In this document: piece by piece, positions 32,740-41,444 of the stretch
How the letters are laid out: each line of letters begins with the position of its first letter
Position numbering within the stretch: the first letter of the stretch is position 1
Assembly (NCBI RefSeq): GCF_025465945.1
Contig: NZ_JANLNW010000079.1
Coordinates: 1-56,025 of the forward strand
DNA from: Pseudomonas sp. 6D_7.1_Bac1
GTDB lineage: Bacteria > Pseudomonadota > Gammaproteobacteria > Pseudomonadales > Pseudomonadaceae
Reading direction: 5' to 3'
DNA length: 56,025 nt
Notes under the pieces: model-generated
What the model saw: the letters and a program-made list of their open reading frames with translations, nothing else
Database searches by the model: none
What the model was told of the DNA's origin: nothing
Position numbers and translations under genes: made by a program

Positions 32740-34605
32740 TCAGCGGTTGCGAGTCAGCAACGCTGGTTTCTCGCCGCGTGGACGGCTTGGCAGTTGATCG
32801 AGCTGCTCAGGCGTCGGAAAGCGATCAGCCTTGGACTCCTTGTGCATGATCTTCGGCTGGGGGGTACCGCGCGGGTTTTGCACTGCGGGTTCCTGACGCG
32901 GCTGGTCGTCACGGGCCGGGCGACGGGTGCGCGACTCTTCGCGACGGGCCTGGCCGTCGCGTGGAGCGCCGCTGCGTGGACCGCTGCGTTTGGCGGGCGG
33001 GGTGCCAGTGCTGGCGCCGCTGCTGTTACGCGGGCCGTTCTGACGACCCTGTGGCTGGCCGGTGCGTGGAGCAGCTGCACCGGCGCCCGTGCCTTGTGCC
33101 GGAGCACCTGGACGGCGGCCACGACCCTGAGGAGCCTTTTGCTGCGGAACGTAGTCGACGCGGTTACCGAAGTTATCGACATCGTCGTCCAGGAACTCGT
33201 CCGGTGCACGATCAGCAGCGGCGCGAGGTGCCGGGCGCTGCTGTTCGCGGGCCGGAGTGCCTTCACGCGGCTTTTGAGCCGGGCGTTCACCACGGCCGGC
33301 AGCCGGTTTTTCCTTGCCGCCCTTGTCCTTGCCTTTGTCTTTACGACCGCCGCCACCGCCGCTGCCATTCGGACCGTCGCCGCGCGGGCCACGTGGGTTG
33401 CGCGGGTTACGCACATCCGGACGCTCGCGAACTTCTGGCTTCTCGGCTTCTACAGCGCTGGAATCAAAACCCATCAGGTCGCCATCGGCGATTTTCTGCT
33501 TGGTCATGCGCTCGATGCTTTTCAGCAGTTTTTCTTCGTCCGGGGCCACCAGCGAGATCGCCTCGCCCGAACGACCGGCACGGCCAGTACGGCCGATACG
33601 GTGCACGTAGTCTTCATCGACGTTTGGCAGCTCGAAGTTGACCACGTGTGGCAACTGGTCGATATCCAGGCCGCGAGCGGCGATATCGGTGGCGACCAGG
33701 ATGCGCACTTCACCGGCCTTGAAGTCGGCCAGGGCTTTGGTGCGAGCGTTCTGGCTCTTGTTACCGTGGATCGCGACGGCGCTCAGGCCGTGTTTGTCCA
33801 GGTACTCGGCCAGGCGGTTGGCGCCGTGCTTGGTGCGGGTGAAGACCAGAACCTGTTCCCAGGCGCCGGCGGTAATCAGGTGCGCCAACAGCGAGCGCTT
33901 GTGGCTGGCGGCCAGACGGAACACGCGTTGCTCGATGCGCTCGACCGTGGTGTTCGGCGGCGTGACTTCGATGCGTTCCGGGTTGTGCAGCAACTTGCCG
34001 GCAAGGTCAGTGATGTCCTTGGAGAAGGTTGCCGAGAACAGCAGGTTCTGACGCTTGGCGGGCAGGCGGGCGAGGACTTTTTTCACGTCATGGACGAAGC
34101 CCATGTCGAGCATCCGGTCCGCTTCGTCCAGTACCAGGATTTCCACGTGGGACAGGTCGACGCTGCCTTGGCCGGCCAGGTCGAGCAAGCGACCCGGGCA
34201 GGCTACCAGCACATCAACACCGCGGGACATGGCCTGAACCTGTGGGTTCATGCCAACGCCGCCGAAGATGCAGGCACTGACGAATTTCAGGTCACGGGCA
34301 TAGACCTTGAAGCTCTCATGCACTTGAGCCGCGAGTTCGCGAGTCGGGGTCAGGACCAGGACGCGCGGTTGACGCGGACCGTGACGCTGGGATTTGTCCG
34401 GGTGACCGTTGGGGAACAAACGCTCCAGAATCGGCAGGGCGAAGCCGCCGGTTTTGCCAGTACCTGTCTGTGCCGCAACCATCAGGTCGCGACCTTGCAA
34501 CACGGCGGGAATGGCCCGCTGTTGCACCGGAGTAGGCTCGGTATAGCCCGCTGCCTCGATGGCGCGGACTAAAGCCTCGGAGAGACCGAGGGAAGCAAAG
34601 GACAT
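32740..34605 (-). CDS. rhlE: RhlE-type DEAD-box RNA helicase
   Basis: The 621-residue protein has the complete DEAD-box core in the first 380 residues: Q motif region PTPVQQRAIP, AQTGTGKT (motif I), PTRELA, VLDEADRMLDMGF (II), SAT (III), ATDIAARGLD and HRIGRTGRAG (VI). A 235-residue tail rich in Arg, Gly, Pro, Lys and Gln follows and is probably disordered and RNA-binding. P. aeruginosa has an RhlE homologue with a similar tail at this locus (RhlE2). The start MSFASLGL is the family start. It is downstream-convergent with yceI. Confidence 0.94.
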   Translation of the reverse strand: MSFASLGLSEALVRAIEAAGYTEPTPVQQRAIPAVLQGRDLMVAAQTGTGKTGGFALPILERLFPNGHPDKSQRHGPRQPRVLVLTPTRELAAQVHESFKVYARDLKFVSACIFGGVGMNPQVQAMSRGVDVLVACPGRLLDLAGQGSVDLSHVEILVLDEADRMLDMGFVHDVKKVLARLPAKRQNLLFSATFSKDITDLAGKLLHNPERIEVTPPNTTVERIEQRVFRLAASHKRSLLAHLITAGAWEQVLVFTRTKHGANRLAEYLDKHGLSAVAIHGNKSQNARTKALADFKAGEVRILVATDIAARGLDIDQLPHVVNFELPNVDEDYVHRIGRTGRAGRSGEAISLVAPDEEKLLKSIERMTKQKIADGDLMGFDSSAVEAEKPEVRERPDVRNPRNPRGPRGDGPNGSGGGGGRKDKGKDKGGKEKPAAGRGERPAQKPREGTPAREQQRPAPRAAADRAPDEFLDDDVDNFGNRVDYVPQQKAPQGRGRRPGAPAQGTGAGAAAPRTGQPQGRQNGPRNSSGASTGTPPAKRSGPRSGAPRDGQARREESRTRRPARDDQPRQEPAVQNPRGTPQPKIMHKESKADRFPTPEQLDQLPSRPRGEKPALLTRNR

Positions 34606-34830
34606 GAGTAATCCTGTTTTAGTTAGGGCTTGGCCCAATGGGATAGTCTTGCCTGGCGCGAATGGCGTTTAAGAGAAGCGCAATCGCGTCCGGTCCTGCT
34701 GGGTCTTGAAGGCTTATCTTCGAGTGCCCGCGCGGGCTGAAAGCTGCGCTGTAGCGGTGTCGAGATGCCTTAAACAAGACCGAGCGTCCGGGCGTGAGCC
34801 TGGCGGGAAGGCCGGAGTATAACAGAGCAA

Positions 34831-35646
34831 TCAAGGAGCGCTGCTTTCCTGCTGCTCAACGGTTTTTCCGTTGCTGGCTTGCGGAGTGATCAAAGGGTCG
34901 GGACTTACCGGGCTGGCGCCGTAGCGTGCACTCAGTTGGGCGTAGGCCGGTTCACGCTTGAAGCGCCTGAGTTCGGCACCGAAACGCTGCACCAGCAGGT
35001 CCATGCCGGCATTGCGGCGCACGGCCAAAAACTGGCTTTGGTGGCTGATGACCGTCGGGCTCTCGCTGATCTGGTCGCGCAACTTCAAGGTGTCGAGCAG
35101 GGTCTGGCCTACCCGGCGATCGGTGATCAGCAAGTCGATGCGCCCACGTGCAAGCTTGCCGAAGTTGGCTTCATGGGTCGGGGCAGGCTCGCGGGTGAAC
35201 AGGGTCGAGTCCCTGAAGTCCTGGCTGTACAGGTAGCCGGGCGAGGTACCGATGGTCAGGCCGCGCAGGTCTTCAAGGGTGTGGAAAGGGTGAGGGCGAT
35301 CATTGGCATAGAACATCACGAACTCGACTTCTGACAGCGGTTCGCTGGGATAGAGCAACGTGGCGTCGCGTTCGTTGCTGTGGAAGATATCCAGCGCACC
35401 GTCGGCCAACCCTTGATCCAGCATGGCCAGGCAGCGTTTCCAGGGCAGGAACTGCCACTGCACCTCAATCCCCAGCCGCTGGAAGACGATCGCCGTGGTT
35501 TCGTAATCCAGCCCGAGGGCCTGGCCGTTTTCCTCGTAGACGTAGGGCGCCCAGGGCTCGGTGACAAGGCGCAATTTCTCGCCCCGGGCGGTAAAGCTCA
35601 GGCAAGCAAAAAGCACGGCTGTCAGCAATTGGGCAATGACGGGCAT
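34831..35646 (-). CDS. Periplasmic substrate-binding protein (SBP_bac_3-like)
   Basis: The 271-residue protein has a signal peptide (about residues 1-22, cleavage near ARG-EKL) and a type II periplasmic-binding fold: LRLVTEPWAPYVYEE, LGLDYETTAIVF, LPWKRCLAML, LRGLTIGTSPGYLY and DLLITDRR. It resembles amino-acid-type binding proteins without adjacent permease genes, so it could be an orphan receptor or sensor. The ligand is unknown. It ends with a Ser/Pro-rich tail. Confidence 0.85.
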   Translation of the reverse strand: MPVIAQLLTAVLFACLSFTARGEKLRLVTEPWAPYVYEENGQALGLDYETTAIVFQRLGIEVQWQFLPWKRCLAMLDQGLADGALDIFHSNERDATLLYPSEPLSEVEFVMFYANDRPHPFHTLEDLRGLTIGTSPGYLYSQDFRDSTLFTREPAPTHEANFGKLARGRIDLLITDRRVGQTLLDTLKLRDQISESPTVISHQSQFLAVRRNAGMDLLVQRFGAELRRFKREPAYAQLSARYGASPVSPDPLITPQASNGKTVEQQESSAP

Positions 35647-35691
35647 CGCTGGAGATTACGACGAGAGCCGGTGCCATGGCTAGCCCGAGGG

Positions 35692-36774
35692 TCAGGCGCC
35701 TTTTGTCTGCACCAGATGCAGGTAGATGGCCTTGCGGCGTTCACCCAGAACCAGACGAATCATCGGGTGGTTGAACCAGTGTTCGAGTTGATGGTTTTCG
35801 AGGGGGCTTTCAAGGCGGCTTTCGACGTTGTCACGGGCCTTTTCCCACCAGACTGGCGTGCAGGCCTGATCGAACGGGTTGGCGTGCTGGTAGCAGCCAT
35901 AGAGGATTTCACGCATGAATTGGCGCTGGTGCCTGGGCAGGGCCAGGGTCGCGATTTTATAGGCCAGGCGCTGGAGTGTCGGTGGCCGCGGCAGTGTCGC
36001 GGTCACCAGGCGGGTTTCATCCAGCGCGAAGGTGCTGATCGGGTCGGCGCGATGTTTGTCCAGCCAGGCGTTGATCTTGGCGCGAAACAGCTGCTTGCGG
36101 CTCCAGTAGTGATGGATCAGGTCCGGGCACTCGCGTACCTGTGTTGTACGGTAGGCCGCAACCGACAGGCAGAACTCTTCAAGGGTATAGGCACCCTGCG
36201 CCAGGGGATACAGTTCATCCATCAAGGCGATCGAATGATCCAGAACACCGGCATCCGCGCAATCAAGGCCGATGACGCCGGAGTTCAGCAGCGGCATCTG
36301 ATTATCTGCCAGGTTTCTTTGTTGCAGCACGCCGGCCAGCGTCTGATATAGCCCCGCCTCTTTGTTGGCGCCGTATTGCAGGCCGAAGGCGTTGCACAGC
36401 AGGGTGCCGGGTTCGACGCGACGGAACAGCTCCAGCGGCGAGCAGTGGAAGAACGTGTCGGTGTCGATCAACAGCGCCCGTTCAGACTCGCGCAGCACTT
36501 GCTGCATCACCACATGCTTGGCGCGGAAGTGATAACCATGAGGGGCGATCCACGCCTGACGGGTACTTTCATCGAACTCACGAACCCGAACCGGCAAGTC
36601 GCGGTAAGGCGCAGGGTTGTCGGTGAAGACTTGAATGTCCAAACCTTCGCCCGGAGTTTCGCGCAGGCCTGCCAAGGCACTGGCGATACTGAACACGGCT
36701 TCCTGGTGATAGGTGTTGGCACCGTAAACCAGATAAATCAGCTGTGGGTTTGTGACTGGGCGAGTTATGGACAT
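35692..36774 (-). CDS. Putative GT-A-fold glycosyltransferase, unknown substrate
   Basis: I do not recognise the family with certainty. The 360-residue soluble protein opens with a Rossmann-like beta strand (PQLIYLVYGA), has LLIDTDTFF with a DxD-like motif (about residues 97-105) and MPLLNSGVIGLD (near 160), a pattern reminiscent of GT8-type nucleotide-sugar transferases. The C-terminal third is rich in basic and aromatic residues. No signal peptide or membrane helix was seen. It lies between the binding-protein gene and metF, without other glycan genes nearby. Confidence 0.65.
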   Translation of the reverse strand: MSITRPVTNPQLIYLVYGANTYHQEAVFSIASALAGLRETPGEGLDIQVFTDNPAPYRDLPVRVREFDESTRQAWIAPHGYHFRAKHVVMQQVLRESERALLIDTDTFFHCSPLELFRRVEPGTLLCNAFGLQYGANKEAGLYQTLAGVLQQRNLADNQMPLLNSGVIGLDCADAGVLDHSIALMDELYPLAQGAYTLEEFCLSVAAYRTTQVRECPDLIHHYWSRKQLFRAKINAWLDKHRADPISTFALDETRLVTATLPRPPTLQRLAYKIATLALPRHQRQFMREILYGCYQHANPFDQACTPVWWEKARDNVESRLESPLENHQLEHWFNHPMIRLVLGERRKAIYLHLVQTKGA

Positions 36775-36808
36775 CTGCTGCGATCATTCCTGGCGAGTTG
36801 GGAGAGTG

Positions 36809-36842
36809 AAAAAAAAAGGCCCTGGATTTCGCCAGAGCCTCA
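36809..36842 (-). terminator. Terminator of metF
   Basis: On the minus strand a GGCTCTGGCGAAATCCAGGGCC hairpin is followed by a run of at least eight U, about 20 nt past the metF stop. It separates metF from the glycosyltransferase-like gene. Confidence 0.9.
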
Positions 36843-36861
36843 TTCTGATGCTAAGGGTATA

Positions 36862-37707
36862 TCAGCGCGGCAGCTTCAGGTTACTCCATACCGCCAGGCT
36901 GGGTTCAGCCTGGTTCAAGGTATAGAAATGCAGCCCTGGAGCACCACCTTGCAACAAACGTTCACACATTTCGGTGATCACTTGCTCGCCGAAACCCTGA
37001 ATGCTCTGGGTGTCGTCGCCGTAGGCTTCCAGTTGCTTGCGGATCCAGCGCGGGATTTCCGCACCGCAGGCGTCGGAAAAACGGGCCAGCTTGCTGTAGT
37101 TGGTGATCGGCATGATGCCCGGAACAATCGGGATGTTCACGCCCATCGCCCGTACACGCTCGACGAAGTAGAAGTAGCTGTCGGCGTTGAAGAAGTACTG
37201 GGTGATCGCACTGTCGGCACCGGCGTTGGCCTTGCGCACGAAGTTGGTGAGGTCGTCTTCGAAATTGCGCGCTTGCGGGTGCATTTCCGGGTAGGCGGCG
37301 ACTTCGATGTGGAAGTGGTCGCCGGTTTCTTCACGAATGAAGCTCACCAGGTCATTGGCGTGACGCATTTCGCCGCTGGCCATGCCCATGCCCGAAGGCA
37401 GGTCACCGCGCAAAGCGACGATCCGCTTGATGCCGGCTGCCTTGTATTGAGCCAGCAGGCCGCGCAAGTCAGCCTTGCTGTCGCCAACGCAAGACAGATG
37501 CGGTGCGGCAGGGATTTTGACTTCGCTTTCGAGCTGCAACACGGTGTTGAGGGTGCGATCACGGGTCGAACCACCAGCGCCATAAGTGCAGGAGAAGAAA
37601 TCGGGGTTGTACGTGGCCAACTGACGGGCAGTGGCGAGGAGTTTTTCATGCCCAGCGTCGGTCTTCGTAGGGAAGAACTCGAAGCTGTAGCGACGGTCTT
37701 GGGACAT
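36862..37707 (-). CDS. metF: 5,10-methylenetetrahydrofolate reductase
   Basis: The 281-residue TIM-barrel flavoprotein makes 5-methyl-THF, the methyl donor for methionine synthesis. It shows the N-terminal YSFEFFPTKT, FFSCTYGAGGSTRD, ALRGDLP and QYFFNADSYFYFV motifs and PGIMPITNY. The ATG at 37707 lies 8 nt after AAGG; the ATG two codons earlier is too close to that site. It follows ahcY on the same strand, with a REP pair in between, and ends at a strong terminator. Confidence 0.96.
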   Translation of the reverse strand: MSQDRRYSFEFFPTKTDAGHEKLLATARQLATYNPDFFSCTYGAGGSTRDRTLNTVLQLESEVKIPAAPHLSCVGDSKADLRGLLAQYKAAGIKRIVALRGDLPSGMGMASGEMRHANDLVSFIREETGDHFHIEVAAYPEMHPQARNFEDDLTNFVRKANAGADSAITQYFFNADSYFYFVERVRAMGVNIPIVPGIMPITNYSKLARFSDACGAEIPRWIRKQLEAYGDDTQSIQGFGEQVITEMCERLLQGGAPGLHFYTLNQAEPSLAVWSNLKLPR

Positions 37708-37754
37708 GGTCATATCCTTGGAAGCGCGTAAGCCTGTGAGGCTTGCACATCCTA

Positions 37755-37846
37755 TGTGGGAGCGGGCTTGCTCGCGAAGGCGTCGGGTCAGTCGACATCA
37801 ATGTTGAATGATTGACCGCTTTCGCGAGCAAGCCCGCTCTCACACA
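37755..37846. repeat. REP inverted pair (REPIN), variant arms
   Basis: GTGGGAGCGGGCTTGCTCGC and its near inverse (one arm with CTCTCACACA) are separated by about 40 nt, between ahcY and metF. Confidence 0.85.
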
Positions 37847-37868
37847 GGAGAGCAGGCAGCAGGACTGA

Positions 37869-39278
37869 TCAGTAACGGTAAGCGTGCGGCTTGAACGGGC
37901 CTTCAACGGTCACGCCGATGTAGTCAGCCTGTTGCTTGGTCAGTTGAGTCACCACGCCACCGAAACCGCGGACCATTTCCAGGGCCACTTCTTCGTCGAG
38001 TTTCTTCGGCAGTACTTCGACGGTCAGGCGCTCGGCTTTCTGGGCTGGCGACAGGTCGGCGTACTTCTGGCCGAACAGGAAGATCTGCGCCAGAACCTGG
38101 TTGGCGAACGAACCGTCCATGATGCGGCTTGGGTGGCCAGTGGCGTTACCCAGGTTAACCAGGCGGCCTTCGGCCAACAGGATCAGGTAGTCGTCGTTCT
38201 GTGCGTCGAAATCGCCAGGGCCGGTACGGTGAATCTTGTGAACCTGTGGCTTCACTTCTTCCCATGCCCAGTTCTTGCGCATGAAAGCGGTGTCGATTTC
38301 ATTGTCGAAGTGACCGATGTTGCAGACAACGGCGCGCTTCTTCAGGGCTTTGAGCATGTTCGCGTCGCAAACATTGACGTTGCCGGTAGTGGTCACGATC
38401 AGGTCGATCTTGCCCAGCAAGGCTTTATCAATACTGGCAGCGGTGCCGTCGTTAATACCGTCGATGAACGGCGAAACCAGTTCGAAGCCGTCCATGCAGG
38501 CTTGCATGGCGCAGATCGGGTCAACTTCGGACACTTTGACGATCATGCCTTCCTGACGCAGGGACTGGGCCGAACCCTTGCCCACGTCACCGTAACCGAT
38601 GACCAGCGCTTGCTTGCCGGACAGCAGGTGGTCAGTACCGCGCTTGATCGCGTCGTTCAGGCTATGACGGCAGCCGTACTTGTTGTCGTTCTTGCTCTTG
38701 GTCACCGAGTCGTTGACGTTGATGGCCGGGATTTTCAATTCGCCCTTGGCCAGCATGTCCAGCAGGCGATGAACGCCGGTGGTGGTTTCTTCGGTCACGC
38801 CGTGGACGCGGTCCAGAATCGCCGGGTACTTCTTGTGCAGCAGCTCGGTCAGGTCACCGCCGTCGTCGAGGATCATGTTGGCATCCCAAGGCGCGCCATC
38901 CTTGAGGATGGTTTGCTCAAGGCACCACTCGTACTCTTCTTCGGTTTCGCCTTTCCAGGCGAAAACCGGGATACCGGCAGCGGCGATAGCGGCAGCGGCC
39001 TGGTCCTGAGTCGAGAAAATGTTGCAGGACGACCAGCGTACTTCGGCGCCCAGGGCAACCAGGGTTTCGATCAGTACGGCAGTCTGAATGGTCATGTGGA
39101 TGCAGCCGAGGATTTTTGCGCCCTTGAGCGGCTGCTCACCGGCGTACTTGCGGCGCAGACCCATCAGGGCCGGCATTTCCGATTCGGCGATGATGGTTTC
39201 GCGACGACCCCAGGCAGCCAGGGACATGTCGGCAACTTTGTAATCGGTAAAATCTGCAGGCGTGTTGACAGCGCTCAT
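37869..39278 (-). CDS. ahcY: S-adenosylhomocysteine hydrolase
   Basis: The 469-residue enzyme splits SAH into adenosine and homocysteine, closing the methyl cycle and relieving SAH inhibition of methyltransferases. It carries GCIHMTIQTA, the NAD-binding GYGDVGKG motif, NVNDSVTKSKNDN-type substrate segment, and the C-terminal PFKPHAYRY. Length fits the bacterial long form. The start MSAVNTPAD follows GGAGG. Its 5' leader contains an SAH riboswitch, and metF lies downstream. Confidence 0.97.
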   Translation of the reverse strand: MSAVNTPADFTDYKVADMSLAAWGRRETIIAESEMPALMGLRRKYAGEQPLKGAKILGCIHMTIQTAVLIETLVALGAEVRWSSCNIFSTQDQAAAAIAAAGIPVFAWKGETEEEYEWCLEQTILKDGAPWDANMILDDGGDLTELLHKKYPAILDRVHGVTEETTTGVHRLLDMLAKGELKIPAINVNDSVTKSKNDNKYGCRHSLNDAIKRGTDHLLSGKQALVIGYGDVGKGSAQSLRQEGMIVKVSEVDPICAMQACMDGFELVSPFIDGINDGTAASIDKALLGKIDLIVTTTGNVNVCDANMLKALKKRAVVCNIGHFDNEIDTAFMRKNWAWEEVKPQVHKIHRTGPGDFDAQNDDYLILLAEGRLVNLGNATGHPSRIMDGSFANQVLAQIFLFGQKYADLSPAQKAERLTVEVLPKKLDEEVALEMVRGFGGVVTQLTKQQADYIGVTVEGPFKPHAYRY

Positions 39279-39302
39279 GAAGAGCCTCCATTCGTAAGTA
39301 TG

Positions 39303-39408
39303 CGAATGGGCGCCGTTGTGCGTTAAGTGTTCGTGCAGGGAGCCCCGTACAAACAACGCCCCATCCGAGCCTGACAGGTCGAACCTGCTGCAGCGCCCCT
39401 CGGACAGG
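39303..39408 (-). promoter_or_regulatory. SAH riboswitch upstream of ahcY
   Basis: Read on the minus strand, the leader has the SAH riboswitch core: CCGAGGGGCGCTGCA (39389-39403), a short variable hairpin (AGCAGGTTCGACCTG), CAGGCTCGG pairing back to CCGAG, and further 3' GCGTTG...CGCACAACGGCGCCC, which can form the additional stem and pseudoknot. It ends 25 nt before the ahcY ATG. Known members turn on ahcY and SAM-cycle genes when SAH accumulates. Confidence 0.9.
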
Positions 39409-39605
39409 TGGCGGGAAAACGGTACCAAGTGAATGTGACCGTTCTGAAACGGGGCCGATTATAGCTGTGTGCGCAATACTTCCAAAGGGTTTCTGTCGGC
39501 CAAATGAAGATCGCCAATAGCGACCATAGTCCAAGCCTCATGGAGCATGACTGCCCGGTCTGCCATGATGGCCGGCATCAATCGGCAAGACGGTCAGGAG
39601 TGAGC

Positions 39606-40010
39606 ATGAATTTCCACACCCGCAAATGGGTAAAACCCGAAGACCTCAACCCCAACGGCACGTTGTTCGGCGGCAGCCTGCTGCGCTGGATCGACGAAGA
39701 AGCGGCGATCTATGCGATCGTTCAGCTGGGTAATCAGCGCGTGGTCACCAAGTACATTTCCGAGATCAACTTCGTCAGCGCCTCACGCCAGGGCGACATC
39801 ATCGAGCTGGGCATCACCGCCACCGAGTTCGGTCGAACCTCGATCACCCTGACTTGCGAGGTGCGCAACAAAATCACCCGCAAAAGCATCCTCACGGTCG
39901 AGAAGATGGTTTTCGTCAATCTGGGCGAAGACGGCTTGCCGGCGCCACATGGCCGGACCGAGATCAAGTACGTGAAGGACCAGTTCCAGGACGACGCTAC
40001 CGTTGAGTGA
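39606..40010 (+). CDS. Acyl-CoA thioesterase (hotdog fold, YciA-like)
   Basis: The 134-residue single hotdog protein has NPNGTLFGGSLLRWIDEEAA (residues 15-34) with the catalytic acidic residue in the helix, then INFVSASRQGDIIELG and a C-terminal extension. It should hydrolyse acyl-CoA thioesters in the cytoplasm; substrate length is unknown. The chosen ATG follows AGGAG at 5 nt; upstream in-frame sequence is probably non-coding. It is a single gene followed by a palindromic terminator-like element. Confidence 0.92.
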   Translation: MNFHTRKWVKPEDLNPNGTLFGGSLLRWIDEEAAIYAIVQLGNQRVVTKYISEINFVSASRQGDIIELGITATEFGRTSITLTCEVRNKITRKSILTVEKMVFVNLGEDGLPAPHGRTEIKYVKDQFQDDATVE

Positions 40011-40020
40011 CTGCGGTCCC

Positions 40021-40057
40021 CGTGGCGAGGGAGCTTGCTCCCTCGCCACGGGGTTTT
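40021..40057. terminator. Palindromic REP-derived terminator
   Basis: A perfect 14-bp stem (CGTGGCGAGGGAGC and inverse, 2-nt loop) ending in GGGGTTTT lies 10 nt after the thioesterase stop. The stem is the outer arm of the composite REP family closed on itself. Confidence 0.75.
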
Positions 40058-40076
40058 GCTTCATTGCATAGAGGGC

Positions 40077-41246
40077 TCAGCCGGGGACATTGACCGTCGC
40101 CGCGCTGCGACGTTGCAGGTAGATGAAAAACAGCGCGGTGAACACGGTCAGCCCGCCGACCAGTGCGCCGGTCCACGGCAGGTCTGCCAGATCAGCGCCG
40201 CTGGCGACCACCAGCCCGCCGATCCACGCACCGGCTGCGTTGCCCAGGTTGAAAGCGCTTTGGTTCAGGGTTGAGCCCAGATTTGGCGCCTCAGAGGCCT
40301 GGTCGATGATCAGCAGTTGCAGGATCGGGCACAGCGCGAAGGCGAACACGCCCCACAGCACAAGGGTGATAGCGGCCGGAATCACCGAGCGGCTGGTCTG
40401 GCTGAACGCGGCCAGCACCAGCACGATAGCGAGCGCCATGCCCACCAATGACGGTAGCAATCGGCTGTCGGCCAAACGCCCGCCGAGCACGCTGCCGGCG
40501 GTCAACCCGACACCGAACAACAACAGCATGACGGTCACGCCGTGAGGGCTGACGCCGGTGATGTCCTGCAGGATCGGTGCGATATAGGTGAACACGCTGA
40601 ACAGGCTGGTGGATGCCAGCACACTCATGCCCAACGCCAGCAACACATTGGGTTTGCCCAGCACCTTGAATTCGCTGGCCAGGTTGGCCTTGTCCATGGC
40701 GATCTCTTTCGGCAGCCAGGCCCATTGGGCGATGGCCGCAATCACACCAATCACCGACACCGCCCAGAAGGTCGAACGCCAGCCAGCGTATTGCCCGAGC
40801 GCAGTGCCCAGCGGTACGCCGAGTACGTTGGCCAGAGTCAGGCCGGTGAACATCATCGCAATCGCCTGAGCGCGCTTGTTCGGCGCCACCAGTCCTGCGG
40901 CGACCACCGAGCCGATGCCGAAGAATGCGCCGTGGCACAAAGCAGTAATCACGCGCGCGGCCATCAACGTGGCGTAGTTCGGTGCCAGCGCGCAGAGAAT
41001 GTTGCCGAGGATAAACATCAGCGTCATGCCCAGCAGCGTGGCTTTGCGCGGCATGTTGGCGGTGCCGACCGCGAGGATCGGCGCGCCGAACACCACGCCC
41101 AGGGCGTAGCCGGTAATCAGTAGGCCGGCCTCGGGAATGCTCACGGCGAGGTCGCGGGCGACATCGGGCAGTAAGCCCATGATGACGAATTCAGTGGTGC
41201 CGATGCCGAAGGCGGCAACAGCCAGTGCAAGCAAGGCGAGTGGCAT
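40077..41246 (-). CDS. MFS transporter (DHA1-like drug/sugar exporter)
   Basis: The 389-residue protein has twelve predicted membrane helices and opens with LLALAVAAFGIGTTEFVIMG, typical of the AraJ/YdhP-like DHA1 branch of the major facilitator superfamily. The substrate cannot be inferred. The start MPLALLALAV gives family length; the in-frame upstream extension of 80 residues is Cys/His-rich and unlike a transporter. It is divergent from the EamA gene with 198 nt between, which holds the two promoters. Confidence 0.92.
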   Translation of the reverse strand: MPLALLALAVAAFGIGTTEFVIMGLLPDVARDLAVSIPEAGLLITGYALGVVFGAPILAVGTANMPRKATLLGMTLMFILGNILCALAPNYATLMAARVITALCHGAFFGIGSVVAAGLVAPNKRAQAIAMMFTGLTLANVLGVPLGTALGQYAGWRSTFWAVSVIGVIAAIAQWAWLPKEIAMDKANLASEFKVLGKPNVLLALGMSVLASTSLFSVFTYIAPILQDITGVSPHGVTVMLLLFGVGLTAGSVLGGRLADSRLLPSLVGMALAIVLVLAAFSQTSRSVIPAAITLVLWGVFAFALCPILQLLIIDQASEAPNLGSTLNQSAFNLGNAAGAWIGGLVVASGADLADLPWTGALVGGLTVFTALFFIYLQRRSAATVNVPG

Positions 41247-41444
41247 GCGCAAGGTCTCTGTCGGTAGTCTTGACGCTCTGATCAGGCATACGCATGCGAA
41301 CTCCCGGTTCCGTGAGGAGTCGGGTAGCAGCAGAAATTTATTGGAATAAGTATGTGCGCAACTGAGTGCGGCGTGGTCGGTTGCAGTATAAACAGCTGCT
41401 GACATATGGCGAATCAATTCTATTGATGCGGACAAGGAGGTCGT

